Part shown: one piece after another, positions 17,255 to 25,236 of the stretch
Layout of the letters: every line of letters starts with the position of its first letter
Numbering within the stretch: the stretch's first letter is position 1
Assembly (NCBI RefSeq): GCF_018326265.1
Contig: NZ_AP023360.1
Span: 6,879,001 to 6,943,000, forward strand
DNA: 64,000 nt
Source of the DNA: Catellatospora sp. IY07-71
GTDB lineage: Bacteria; Actinomycetota; Actinomycetes; Mycobacteriales; Micromonosporaceae
Direction of reading: 5' to 3'
The notes under the pieces: model-generated
The model's input: the letters and a program-made list of their open reading frames with translations, nothing else
What the model was told of the DNA's origin: nothing
Database searches by the model: none
Translations under genes and position numbers: made by a program

Positions 17255-17551
17255 TCACCGCTGCAGGCGATGGCGGGTGAGCAGGACGCCGAGCCACGCC
17301 GAGCGGACCGCGCGGAACGCGGCGACCTGGTCCATGCCGCCGGGATACGCCCCGGCGGCCCGCAACCGGGCGGCGGCCAGCTGCAGCTCGCGTACAGCGG
17401 CGAGATAGGAGCGGCCGGTCCGGGTATGGGACCGCGCCGCCGACCGGGCACGCAGCCAGGTCACACGCACGTACGTCCGCTCACCGCTACGGAGCACCAT
17501 CCGGATCAACAAGCCCTCGCGTTCCCGCACAAAGGTCAAGATAGCGAGCAA
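17255..17551 (-). CDS. Small hypothetical protein, weak support
   Basis: A frame of up to 98 residues (a start at 17500, MVLRSGERTYVRVTWLRAR, would give 81). It is Arg- and Ala-rich, with amphipathic helical stretches (YLAAVRELQLAAARLRAAGA). There is no recognised family. It has no same-strand partner within 80 bases. A hairpin GCGCTACC...GGTAGCGC lies directly upstream (17557-17580). It could be a spurious high-GC frame. Confidence 0.35.
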   Translation of the reverse strand: MLAILTFVREREGLLIRMVLRSGERTYVRVTWLRARSAARSHTRTGRSYLAAVRELQLAAARLRAAGAYPGGMDQVAAFRAVRSAWLGVLLTRHRLQR

Positions 17552-17556
17552 AACCG

Positions 17557-17580
17557 GCGCTACCGCACATTTGGTAGCGC
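17557..17580. promoter_or_regulatory. Hairpin or operator-like inverted repeat
   Basis: Perfect 8-base arms GCGCTACC and GGTAGCGC with an 8-base AT-richer loop. It lies about 110 bases beyond the ABC permease stop and immediately upstream of the weak small gene at 17551. It may be a second terminator of the ABC operon or an operator for the small gene. Confidence 0.4.
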
Positions 17581-17655
17581 GAGCCGGGCTCGGATGCGCT
17601 TATCGGTCAACACTTCTCGGCCAAATAGGGCATACCGCCCTCCCCCGCCCGGACA

Positions 17656-17682
17656 GGGGCGGCGGTTGATCCCCGCCGCCCC
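17656..17682 (-). terminator. Terminator hairpin of the ABC-2 operon
   Basis: Perfect 10-base GC arms (GGGGCGGCGG and CCGCCGCCCC) with a 7-base loop, starting 6 bases after the permease stop on the minus strand. No U-tract, as is common in actinomycetes. Confidence 0.7.
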
Positions 17683-17688
17683 CTCGGC

Positions 17689-18780
17689 TCACCCCTGGGC
17701 GGCGTCCAGCTCCGCGAGCCGCCGTGCCTCCCGGTCCCGCCAGGCCGCGGCCAGCGAGGTGCGCCCGTTGGTGCGCAGCAGCGAGCCCTCGTAGATCCGG
17801 GCGCCCACGGCGACCATCAGCACCGCCGCGACGGCCAGCACGACCAGCGCCAGCGCGGGCTCCCAGGCGGCCGCGTCACCGTGGAACAGCCGCACCGGCA
17901 TCGCCGACGGCGCCGAGAACGGCACGTACGACAGGATCTTCATCGCCGTGGGGTCGTCGCCGAACATCATCACGCCGAAGAACGGCAGGATCACCGCCAG
18001 CTGCACCGGCATCGACACCGCGTTGATGTCCTCCTGCCGGTTGACCAGGGCGCCCACCCCCGCCCACAGCGCGGCCAGCATCACGAAGCCGACCACGAAG
18101 AACGGCAGGAACCAGCCGATCGCCGGGGTCAGCATGGTGACCAGCTCGTCGCCGGTGTCCGCGATCCGCATCCCGGCCAGCGCCACGACCGCGATCAGCG
18201 CGATCTGGCCCAGCGCCAGGATCGCCCCGGCCGCCACCTTGCCGATCAGCAGCACCCGCACCGGCACCGACGCGACCAGGATCTCCACCACCCTGGTCTG
18301 CTTCTCCTCGGTGACGCTCATCGCGATCTGCAGGCCGAAGGTGAGCGACGTGAAGAAGAAGATCACCGCGAAGAACAGCGGGACCAGGAACGACAGGACC
18401 GGGTCGACCCCGCTCGGGTCGAGCAGTTCGACGGCCGGCGCGGTGCTCAGCGCTCGCACCACGTCCTGCGGCGCGTCGGTCAGCGCGATCACCGTGCCGT
18501 CGCCCAGCACCGCCGCGTCGGCGCCGCCGTCGCGCACCAGCGCCCGCGCGGCCGCCTCGTCCGCGACCGGATGGATCTCGAAGTCCGCCGCGGTGAGGGC
18601 GGCGGGCGCGGTGCCGATCACCGCCACCGACGGGGGGCCGCCGGCCAGCAGCGGCGGCAGCGCCGTGCCGCCGACCGCGAACAGCAGGAAGAACAGCGTC
18701 CCGAGCAGGAACGCCTTGTCGCGCAGCTTCACCCGGATCTCGCGGGCGGCCACGATCCGGACGGCTTCGTACGTGTTCAT
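17689..18780 (-). CDS. ABC-2 type transporter permease (NatB-like)
   Basis: A 363-residue membrane component. One N-terminal membrane segment (AFLLGTLFFLLFAVGGTALP) is followed by a large extracytoplasmic domain (about residues 50-150), then five more segments (LSFLVPLFFAVIFFFTSLTF, GKVAAGAILALGQIALIAVV and others). The segment QIAMSVTEEKQTRVVEILVA is characteristic of NatB/ABC-2 exporters. The ATG overlaps the stop of the ATPase gene by four bases. Together they form an exporter of unknown substrate, perhaps sodium or a membrane-active compound, next to a two-component system that may control it. Confidence 0.9.
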   Translation of the reverse strand: MNTYEAVRIVAAREIRVKLRDKAFLLGTLFFLLFAVGGTALPPLLAGGPPSVAVIGTAPAALTAADFEIHPVADEAAARALVRDGGADAAVLGDGTVIALTDAPQDVVRALSTAPAVELLDPSGVDPVLSFLVPLFFAVIFFFTSLTFGLQIAMSVTEEKQTRVVEILVASVPVRVLLIGKVAAGAILALGQIALIAVVALAGMRIADTGDELVTMLTPAIGWFLPFFVVGFVMLAALWAGVGALVNRQEDINAVSMPVQLAVILPFFGVMMFGDDPTAMKILSYVPFSAPSAMPVRLFHGDAAAWEPALALVVLAVAAVLMVAVGARIYEGSLLRTNGRTSLAAAWRDREARRLAELDAAQG

Positions 18781-19670
18781 CGGGCGACCTCCCGGAAGAT
18801 CTCGGCAAGGGACGGGGTGACCGGGCCGAACGCGCGCACCGGCCCGCGGGACAGCGCCGCGGCCAGCACCCGCTGGTCGTCCGCGCCGGACGCCAGCTCG
18901 AACACGGCGTGCGCGCCGTCCAAGTCGATCAGCCGCACGCCCGGCTCGTCGCGCAGCCAGCCCGCGTCGCCGTCGACGGTCAGCGCGTACCGGGGCAGGG
19001 CGTGGCCGGCGCGCAGGCCCGCGCGGCTGCCCGCGGCCCGGATCCGCCCGCCCGCGATGATGACCAGGTCGTCGCAGAGCCGCTCCACCACGTCGAGCTG
19101 GTGGCTGGAGAACAGCACCGGCACCCCGCGCCTGGTCCGGTCGCGCAGCACGTCGACCACGGTGTCCACGGCGATCGGGTCGAGGCCCGAGAACGGCTCG
19201 TCCAGCACCAGGATCTCAGGGTCGTGGATCAGCGCCGCGGCGATCTGCGCCCGCTGCTGGTTGCCCAGCGAGAGCTGCTCCACCGGGTCGCCCGCCCGCT
19301 CGCCCAGGCTCAGCCGCTCGATCAGCTCCTCGGCGTTGCGGCGCACCGCGTCCCGGCCCAGGCCGTGCAGGCGGCCCAGGTAGTCGAGCTGGTCGCGGAC
19401 CGACATCTTCGGGTAGAGGCCGCGCTCCTCCGGCATGTAGCCGATGCGGCGGCGCACGGCGCGGGTCAGCCGGGCGCCCTGCCAGGTCACCTCGCCCGCG
19501 TCCGGGGCGAGCACGCCCATGATGATGCGCATCGAGGTGGTCTTGCCGGCGCCGTTGGCGCCGACGAAGCCGGTCATCCGCCCCGCGGTCACGTCGAAGG
19601 AGACCTCATGGAGCACCTGCCGGTCGCCGAAGCGGCGGCTGACCCCGTCGAGGCGAAGCACTTTCGTCAT
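18777..19670 (-). CDS. ABC transporter ATP-binding protein (NatA-like)
   Basis: A 297-residue ATPase subunit. Walker A is GANGAGKTTSM (about residues 37-47), the signature is LSLGNQQRAQIAAAL, Walker B is ILVLDEPFSGLDP, and the H-loop is in VLFSSHQLDVVERL. The C-terminal 80 residues form the DUF4162-like extension seen in ABC-2 exporters. It is coupled to the downstream permease by a four-base overlap. It lies 85 bases from the response-regulator gene on the same strand, so the four genes may form one operon. Confidence 0.94.
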   Translation of the reverse strand: MTKVLRLDGVSRRFGDRQVLHEVSFDVTAGRMTGFVGANGAGKTTSMRIIMGVLAPDAGEVTWQGARLTRAVRRRIGYMPEERGLYPKMSVRDQLDYLGRLHGLGRDAVRRNAEELIERLSLGERAGDPVEQLSLGNQQRAQIAAALIHDPEILVLDEPFSGLDPIAVDTVVDVLRDRTRRGVPVLFSSHQLDVVERLCDDLVIIAGGRIRAAGSRAGLRAGHALPRYALTVDGDAGWLRDEPGVRLIDLDGAHAVFELASGADDQRVLAAALSRGPVRAFGPVTPSLAEIFREVAR

Positions 19671-19754
19671 GGCACCGAAGGCTAGGCGACGCCGGGTGGG
19701 CCGCCGTCCGTCCCCGGATCGATCTTCGGGTCCGTCTCGCGGAGGACCCCGGGC

Positions 19755-20474
19755 TCAGCCTCCCGGGGTGACCACGCCGTGCTCGTACGCGTACACCACG
19801 GCCTGGGTGCGGTCGCGCAGCCGCAGCTTGGTGAGGACCCGGCTGACGTGCGTCTTCACCGTCGCCTCGCCGAGGAACAGCCGCGCGGCGATCTCGGCGT
19901 TGGTCGCCCCGCCCGCGAGCAGCACCAGCACCTCGTACTCGCGCGGGGTCAGCTCCTTGAGCTCGCCGCCGGTCGCGGGCGGCGCGGCGGCGGGCCGGGC
20001 GAACTTCGCGATGACCCGGCGGGTGATCTCCGGGGCGAGCAGCGCGTCGCCGCGGGCGAGCACCCGCACCGCCTCGACCAGCGCCTCCGGCGTGCCGTTC
20101 TTCAGCAGGAAGCCGCTGGCCCCGGCCTGCAGCGCGGCGAACAGGTAGTCGTCGCGGTCGAACGTGGTCAGGATCAGCACCGCCGGGCCCGCGCCGGACG
20201 CGGTGATGCGCCGGGTCGCCGCCAGCCCGTCCACCCCGGGCATCTCGACGTCCATCAGCACCACGTCGGGCGCGGTCTGGGCGGCCAGGGCCGCCGCCTG
20301 CTCGCCGTCGGCCGCCTCACCGACCACGACCAGGTCGTCCTCCGTCTCGAGGATGACCCGGAACCCGGTGCGCACCAGCCGGTGGTCGTCGGCCAGCAGG
20401 ATCCGGATCGGCCGGCCGTCCGCGCCGGGCTGCCCCGAAGCCGTCGCCGGGGCGTGGGCGTCCGGCGTGCTCAT
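19755..20474 (-). CDS. NarL/LuxR family response regulator
   Basis: A 239-residue response regulator. The receiver domain (about residues 22-140) has the acidic pair in ILLADDHRLVRTGFR, the phosphorylated Asp in DVVLMDVEMPG and the Lys in FLLKNGTPEALV. A C-terminal LuxR-type HTH (LTPREYEVLVLLAGGATNAE to VKTHVSRVLTKLRLRDR) binds DNA. Its ATG overlaps the histidine-kinase stop by four bases. It probably activates the adjacent ABC exporter operon. Confidence 0.95.
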   Translation of the reverse strand: MSTPDAHAPATASGQPGADGRPIRILLADDHRLVRTGFRVILETEDDLVVVGEAADGEQAAALAAQTAPDVVLMDVEMPGVDGLAATRRITASGAGPAVLILTTFDRDDYLFAALQAGASGFLLKNGTPEALVEAVRVLARGDALLAPEITRRVIAKFARPAAAPPATGGELKELTPREYEVLVLLAGGATNAEIAARLFLGEATVKTHVSRVLTKLRLRDRTQAVVYAYEHGVVTPGG

Positions 20475-21781
20475 GCCGCCGCCTCCGCCACGCCCGCCGC
20501 CGCCACCGAGGGCGCTCCCGACGCGGCTCCCGCCAGCGGGAACCGGGCGCGCACCCGGAAGCCGCCCTGCGGCCGCGGGCCGGCCTCCAGCGTGCCGTCG
20601 TGTGCGGCGACGCGTTCCCGCATGCCGATGAGGCCCAGCCCGCCGTCGCCGCGCACCGGGCCGCCGCGGCCGTCGTCGGTGGACTCCACCTCCAGCTCGT
20701 GCGCCAGGTAGCGCAGGCGCACGTCGAGGGTCGCCGCACCGGCGTGCTTCAGCGTGTTGGTGACCGACTCCTGCACGATCCGGTACACCGCCTGCGACAG
20801 CGAGTCGGGCAGCGGCACGGGGACGCCGAAGACGCCGTAGCGCACCGTCAGCCCGGCCTCGCGCGCCCCGGCCAGCAGGCTCTCCACCCGGTCGACGCCG
20901 ACCGTGGCAGGGGCCTCGTCGGTGCGGCCGCCGTGGCGCAGCAGCGCGAGCATGCGCCGCAGCTCGTCCACTGCCGCGCGGGCGCTCTGCTCGATCGCCT
21001 CCAGCGCGGTGCGCGCCCGCGCCGGGTCCTTGTCCATCACCCGGCGGCTGGCCGCGGCCTGCACGCCCATCACGGACACGTGGTGGGCGACCACGTCGTG
21101 CAGCTCCCGGGCGATGCGCAGCCGCTCGCCCATCACGGCCCGCTCGCCGGCCTCGTCACGGGAGCGGCGCAGCTGTTCGGCCTGCACCTCCAGCTGGTGC
21201 TGGCGGCGGGCGGCGACCCAGGCGGTCTCACCGAAGAAGTACGCGAACCCCAGGGCCAGGGTGTTCAGCAGCACGGCGCTGACGATCGCGGCGAGCAGCG
21301 GCGGCATCGGCCCGCGGGCCCCCTCGAACGCGTCCGCCGGGATGTCGTCCAGCGACGTCAGGACCGAGAACAGCAGCCACGAGATCATCGCGGTGATGAT
21401 GCCCAGCCGCACCTGCCGGGAGCGCCGGTGGTCGCGGCCCCACGCGCCGGCCGTGTAGAGCACGCAGAACAGCGCGCCCGCGGCGAGCTGCTGCTCAGGC
21501 TGGGCGCGGACCTGCGCGCCGATGAACGCGACCGCCACCACGAGCGCGATGGTGAGCGGCAGGCGGCGGCGCAGCGCCAGCGGCGCGGTCACCGCGACGG
21601 TCCAGCACACCTGCTCCGGCAGGCTGGGCGGCGGGCCGAAGTCGATCCCGGCGCTGTTGGCCAGGGTGAGGTTGAACAGGGCCAGCGCCGTGACCGCCAC
21701 CGCCACGAACACGTCGGCCCGCCGCTGCTCCACGGTGGGACCCGGCCGCGCCCAGCCGTCGTCGCCGCTCCCCAGGGTCAT
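20471..21781 (-). CDS. Sensor histidine kinase, HisKA_3 (NarX/DesK-like)
   Basis: A 436-residue membrane kinase. About five membrane segments occupy the first 190 residues with little extracytoplasmic loop, suggesting a membrane-perturbation sensor. A dimerisation/phosphoacceptor helix carries RLRIARELHDVVAHHVSVMG (phosphorylated His in ELHD), and the HATPase domain has ESVTNTLKHAG and GGLGLIGMRERV. It is the cognate partner of the coupled response regulator. Actinomycete systems of this arrangement beside an ABC-2 transporter commonly answer cell-envelope stress; that link is inference here. Confidence 0.94.
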   Translation of the reverse strand: MTLGSGDDGWARPGPTVEQRRADVFVAVAVTALALFNLTLANSAGIDFGPPPSLPEQVCWTVAVTAPLALRRRLPLTIALVVAVAFIGAQVRAQPEQQLAAGALFCVLYTAGAWGRDHRRSRQVRLGIITAMISWLLFSVLTSLDDIPADAFEGARGPMPPLLAAIVSAVLLNTLALGFAYFFGETAWVAARRQHQLEVQAEQLRRSRDEAGERAVMGERLRIARELHDVVAHHVSVMGVQAAASRRVMDKDPARARTALEAIEQSARAAVDELRRMLALLRHGGRTDEAPATVGVDRVESLLAGAREAGLTVRYGVFGVPVPLPDSLSQAVYRIVQESVTNTLKHAGAATLDVRLRYLAHELEVESTDDGRGGPVRGDGGLGLIGMRERVAAHDGTLEAGPRPQGGFRVRARFPLAGAASGAPSVAAAGVAEAAA

Positions 21782-21886
21782 GCCGCGACGATTTCACAAT
21801 CCCGGGCCGGTACGCCAACGCGGCTGCGCCGGTCGGCGCGCATCGTGTTGAATACGTGGATCCCCTCCCGCGCCCCAGGAGCCGCC

Positions 21887-22321
21887 ATGCCTCGCACCGT
21901 CGTGCCGCCCGTCCGGTTCCGCAACTCCGGCACCAGCAGCGGCGTCGGCGGCGACGGACTGCCCGAACGGCTGGTCAAGTACGTGCCCGCGGAGACGCTG
22001 GCGTTCTTCGTGCCGCTGGCCGCGGTGATCGGGCCGGACCGGCGGCCGCTGCTGATCGCGCTGCTCTGCGTCGGCCTGGTGGGCACCATCGGTTACCTGT
22101 GGCTGGCCGGGCAGCAGACGGCCCCCGACGAGCGGCCGCTGCCGCACTTCTACGTGCTGGCGGCGGTCGCCTACCTGTGCTGGGCGCCGGCCACCAGCCC
22201 GCACGCCGCCGCGCTGCTCGGGCTGGACCAGGTGGAGGCGGGGGTGGTGCTGACGCTCGCCGTGTTCCTGGTGCCGCTGGCCGACGAGCTGCTGGTCCGG
22301 CTACGCCGCCCGGCCCGCTGA
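21887..22321 (+). CDS. Small multi-TM membrane protein
   Basis: A 144-residue protein starting at the ATG at 21887, with AGGAG five bases before it. After about 30 polar residues (FRNSGTSSGVGGDGLPERLV) there are four hydrophobic segments (YVPAETLAFFVPLAAVIG, LLIALLCVGLVGTIGYLWLA, HFYVLAAVAYLCWAP, VVLTLAVFLVPLADELLV). I do not recognise the family. Its last 21 bases overlap the 3' end of the convergent CHAT-protease gene. Proximity raises the possibility of a functional link to the CHAT/PH pair, but the opposite strand argues for separate control. Confidence 0.75.
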   Translation: MPRTVVPPVRFRNSGTSSGVGGDGLPERLVKYVPAETLAFFVPLAAVIGPDRRPLLIALLCVGLVGTIGYLWLAGQQTAPDERPLPHFYVLAAVAYLCWAPATSPHAAALLGLDQVEAGVVLTLAVFLVPLADELLVRLRRPAR

Positions 22322-23575
22322 CGCGCGGTAGACGCCGGGGCGGGCGCGTTCCACCGTGAGCTGGGTGTCGCCGTACATGACGTAGAGCAGCCCGAGCGGG
22401 TTGCGGAAGTCGCGCAGCAGGTCCCGGCGGGCCCACACCACCGCCTCGCCGAGCGGCCGCCGCGCCTCCAGCAGCCGGCCGTAGAAGGCGGCGGCGAACC
22501 CGGCCGCCACCCCGTCGGGCACGTCGGTCTCGGTGCCGATGAACGCCCGGTGGCCGCGGTTGAGGAACCACCTCGGGAACGAGTACGCCGTCAGCGGGTT
22601 GGTGCGCGAGGAGGCGCACGCGTTGAGGATGATCACGGCGCGGTGCCCGCCGCTGTCGCCGTCGGCGAAGATGCGCTCGTAGTAACCCTCGCGCAGCTCG
22701 CCGAAGGTCAGCCGGCGCGCCTTGCCGTTGCGGGTGGACAGCGCGAGCACGTAGTCGTCGTCCAGCTCGGCGGTGGTGTCGCAGTGGCAGGCGAAGTGCT
22801 GGACCTGCACCGGCGGTGCCGTGCCCGCGGAGCCGTCGAGCGGGCTGCCGTCGTACAGGGCGCGCAGCAGCGCGTCGCGGACCTCGCCCTCGTCCTGCGC
22901 GACCGGCCACGGCCCGTCCACCCGTACGTGGCCGCCGAGCGACGCCAGGAACCGCTCCTCCTCCTGCGCGCTGGGCAGGCCGCGATGGCGCAGGAACTGC
23001 ACCGGCAGCGCCGGATCGTTGCGCAGCACCCGGTCGGCGGGGACCGGGGTCGGCACCACCCGGCGCACCACCGTGGCGAACCCCAGGAACCGTGACGCCG
23101 CCGCGGCCAGGTCGGCGTAGGTGCGCAGCTCGGGCAGCGGGCCGAAGTCGAACAGCGGCAGCAGTTCCAGCGGCAGCGTGTCGTCGTGGCAGTGCAGCTC
23201 CACCATCGGCAGCGGCGCGGTGTCGTCGCTCCAGTCGGCCGAGCGCCACCGCGGCCAGGCCGCCCGGAACGCCGACTCCAGCCGCAGGAACCGCTCGATG
23301 TCGTCCTGCACCAGCAGGGCCGTCAGCTCACGGCCCTTGTTCAGCAGGATGCGCAGCGCGCTCGCCGCCTGCTCGGTGCCGGCGTTGAGCCGGGCCGTGA
23401 GCGGCACCACCCGCTCCAGGTAGATGCCCGCCTTGCGGCGCACCTCCGCCAGCAGGCCGCGGTCGGGCAGCGGCAGGTGGACCGTCTGGCCGGTGCCCGG
23501 GAACTCGAAGCACACCTCGACCCCGATGCCGGCACGCGGCGAGCGGACCGAGACGGTCGCGATGACCTCGCTCAC
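22301..23575 (-). CDS. CHAT-domain (caspase-fold) protease
   Basis: A 424-residue protein. The N-terminal region of about 150 residues starts VSEVIATVSV and includes a helical stretch (NAGTEQAASALRILLNKGRE). The C-terminal half is a CHAT peptidase domain: the His motif QHFACHCD (catalytic His about 264) and the Cys motif VIILNACASSRTNP (Cys 320), followed by FIGTETDVPDGVAAGFAAAF. Both catalytic residues are present, so activity is likely. The start is GTG at 23575, overlapping the upstream gene's TGA (GTGA), so it is translated together with the membrane PH-domain protein. CHAT proteases act in peptide signalling, programmed cell death and defence. There is no signal peptide; it is cytoplasmic, presumably controlled by its membrane partner. 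Confidence 0.85.
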   Translation of the reverse strand: MSEVIATVSVRSPRAGIGVEVCFEFPGTGQTVHLPLPDRGLLAEVRRKAGIYLERVVPLTARLNAGTEQAASALRILLNKGRELTALLVQDDIERFLRLESAFRAAWPRWRSADWSDDTAPLPMVELHCHDDTLPLELLPLFDFGPLPELRTYADLAAAASRFLGFATVVRRVVPTPVPADRVLRNDPALPVQFLRHRGLPSAQEEERFLASLGGHVRVDGPWPVAQDEGEVRDALLRALYDGSPLDGSAGTAPPVQVQHFACHCDTTAELDDDYVLALSTRNGKARRLTFGELREGYYERIFADGDSGGHRAVIILNACASSRTNPLTAYSFPRWFLNRGHRAFIGTETDVPDGVAAGFAAAFYGRLLEARRPLGEAVVWARRDLLRDFRNPLGLLYVMYGDTQLTVERARPGVYRASAGRAA

Positions 23576-24681
23576 CCACGGTCCCGGCCGGGCGTCGGGT
23601 AGTCCGCGGTCAGCTCGATGCTCTGCAGCGTGCGGCGCTGCTGCGAGACCCGGATCCACAGCCACGGCGGCGGCCACAGCGGCGGCTGCCCCGGCCCGAG
23701 GGTGAACTCGATCCGGGCGCGTTCGGACTCCTGCACCCACACCGCCCTGGCCGCGTGCCGCAGCGCCGGGCGGTCGCTGTCGACCTCGACCTCGAACAGC
23801 ACGATGCTCTCGTCGACGCCGCCGGTCACCGCCAGCGGCTCGGCCAGCCGGGACGCCGGGCTCGGCGCGATCGTGACGATGAGGTCGTAGACGCGGTCCG
23901 GGTCGAGCAGCAGCCGCCGGTCGGGTGAGGCGGCGACCGGGTCGGCGCCGTCGTACACCTCGACGCTGACCCAGCCGTCGTAGTTCACCAGCGGCGCGCC
24001 CTCCAGCACCTCCCGCACGGCGTCGGAGACGTCGTCGCGGCCCAGCCGTGCCTCGACGGCGGCGGGTTCGTACAGCTCCTCGACGATGCGCAGGTAGAGC
24101 TCGTTGGGGTGGGGCAGGTCGACGACGCGGCGCATGCCACCGCGCCGGCTCGCGCCGTCGATGTGGAACGTCGCGTAGTTCAGCAGCCGGCCCAGCGGCG
24201 ACTGGAAGTAGCGCATGTCCGTGACGTGCATCAGCGGCAGCATCGAGACGCGCCGGTTGAACACCCCGCGCACCAGCATCAGCCGCTTGTTGGTGAGCAC
24301 GAACCGGCCGAGCCGCCAGTCCGCCGCCCGGAACGCCGCCAGCAGCAGCGCGCCCACGGCGATCACCGCGATGACGCGGCCGGTGTACTGCGGCTTGATG
24401 CGCTGCGCCGCGAGCGTGATCAGCAGGCCCGTGTACACGGACAGGATGAGCAGCGACTTGGCCAGGCTGATCGGGTGCCGCCGCCACTCCCCCCGGAAGC
24501 GCTCCGTCGGGAACAGATACCAGGCGACCATGTCGCTCGGCTCGTCCTCCAGCGGGAGCACGAACCGGGACTGGTCCGTGGCGAACAGGCCGGCCAGTTC
24601 GTCCTCGGTCAGCGGCTCACCCGGCTCGAGCTCACCACCGGGCCGCGCGCCGTCCTCCGGCTCGATCTCACGCGGGCTCAT
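23572..24681 (-). CDS. Membrane protein with bacterial PH domain, partner of CHAT protease
   Basis: A 369-residue protein with three parts. An acidic cytoplasmic N terminus of about 65 residues precedes two membrane helices (ISLAKSLLILSVYTGLLITL and VIAVIAVGALLLAAFRAADW). A bPH_2-type pleckstrin-like domain follows (FVLTNKRLMLVRGVFNRRVS to SPLGRLLNYATFHID, about residues 118-180). The C-terminal half of about 160 residues is beta-rich (DGWVSVEVYDGADPVAA to WLWIRVSQQRRTLQSIEL). The start is the ATG at 24681. Its stop overlaps the CHAT gene start by four bases. I infer a membrane sensor or anchor that recruits or gates the protease; no described system of this exact pair is known to me. Confidence 0.8.
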   Translation of the reverse strand: MSPREIEPEDGARPGGELEPGEPLTEDELAGLFATDQSRFVLPLEDEPSDMVAWYLFPTERFRGEWRRHPISLAKSLLILSVYTGLLITLAAQRIKPQYTGRVIAVIAVGALLLAAFRAADWRLGRFVLTNKRLMLVRGVFNRRVSMLPLMHVTDMRYFQSPLGRLLNYATFHIDGASRRGGMRRVVDLPHPNELYLRIVEELYEPAAVEARLGRDDVSDAVREVLEGAPLVNYDGWVSVEVYDGADPVAASPDRRLLLDPDRVYDLIVTIAPSPASRLAEPLAVTGGVDESIVLFEVEVDSDRPALRHAARAVWVQESERARIEFTLGPGQPPLWPPPWLWIRVSQQRRTLQSIELTADYPTPGRDRG

Positions 24682-24784
24682 GCCGCACCGGCCGGGGCGA
24701 GGGGAGCAGCGGCTGCCGACATGCGGCCATGCTACGGAAGACCGCACCGGCCGGTCGATCAGCCGTCGGTTCAGGACGCCGCTC

Positions 24785-24813
24785 TTGACACCACGATGGA
24801 CGGTCAAGATACT
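24785..24813 (+). promoter_or_regulatory. Consensus sigma-70-type promoter upstream of urt
   Basis: TTGACA at 24785-24790, a 17-base spacer, then GATACT at 24808-24813. Perfect -35 and good -10 by actinomycete standards; transcription would start near 24820. Confidence 0.7.
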
Positions 24814-24819
24814 TCGTGG

Positions 24820-24933
24820 GTGAAGGATCCCCGCGACGCGGGGGCTCCCACGCCATATCCCGAATAGCTGCAAGCCGACGCCTCCGACCGCACACCATGC
24901 GGTCCACAAAGGCGTCGGCTATTGTTGTTTTTG
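24820..24933 (+). ncRNA. Candidate small RNA or leader with intrinsic terminator
   Basis: Starting at the predicted initiation point, the transcript would contain a first hairpin (24825-24848: GGA, CCCCGC, loop GAC, GCGGGG, TCC) and a second two-tier hairpin. The outer arms AGCCGACGCCT (24873-24883) and AGGCGTCGGCT (24910-24920) enclose an inner stem GACCGCA (24886-24892) with TGCGGTC (24898-24904). ATTGTTGTTTTT follows immediately, a U-rich tail rare in such GC-rich DNA. The about 114-base unit looks like a self-contained small RNA, or an attenuated leader of urtA, which starts 304 bases further on. I found no match to motifs I know (ykkC guanidine riboswitches, 6C RNA). Confidence 0.5.
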
Positions 24934-25236
24934 CAGGTCATCGACGATATTTCACAACCATGGATACGCCATGTCAACGGCGATGAAACAACGCCGTAAT
25001 GGCGATCGACGAACCTTTCAGTGCCTGGCATTCAGGCGGTCGCCTCAGGGCCGGCACAACCGGCCGAGACGCCCGCTGCGCGCTGCCGGCACACGCATCG
25101 GATCGCCTGTCACGCACCGCCCCGGGCCGGCCCGCCCGACCGCCGAGACGCCGACGTCTTGTCGCCCGTCGTGCCTCCCATCGCGGTGCCTTCCACCGTT
25201 GACTCGTGCCCCGCCGACGCAGGGAGATACCCCACC

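Larger units (their letters stand above)
24682..25236. other. 555-base intergenic region between CHAT/PH operon and urtA
   Basis: No protein-like frame. It holds the divergent promoter region: a plus-strand promoter at 24785-24813, two hairpins with a T-rich tail ending near 24933, and about 300 further bases up to the urtA ribosome site AGGGAG at 25221-25226. The promoter of the minus-strand CHAT/PH operon must lie in 24682-24785 but I could not place it. Confidence 0.7.

Noticed and set aside
22301-24487. A single 728-residue fusion reaching from the CHAT domain into the PH gene
   Set aside because: The upstream 300 codons are Arg/Ala/Gly-rich and out of frame with the clear PH-domain protein; a GTG at 23575 gives a proper coupled start.
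24682-25236. Guanidine (ykkC) riboswitch or 6C RNA before the urea transporter genes
   Set aside because: The conserved loops of those classes as I recall them are not present in the hairpins at 24825-24920.
25021-25236. N-terminal extension of urtA by 72 codons
   Set aside because: It would bury the lipoprotein signal inside the protein; the ATG at 25237 has a proper ribosome site and lipobox distance.
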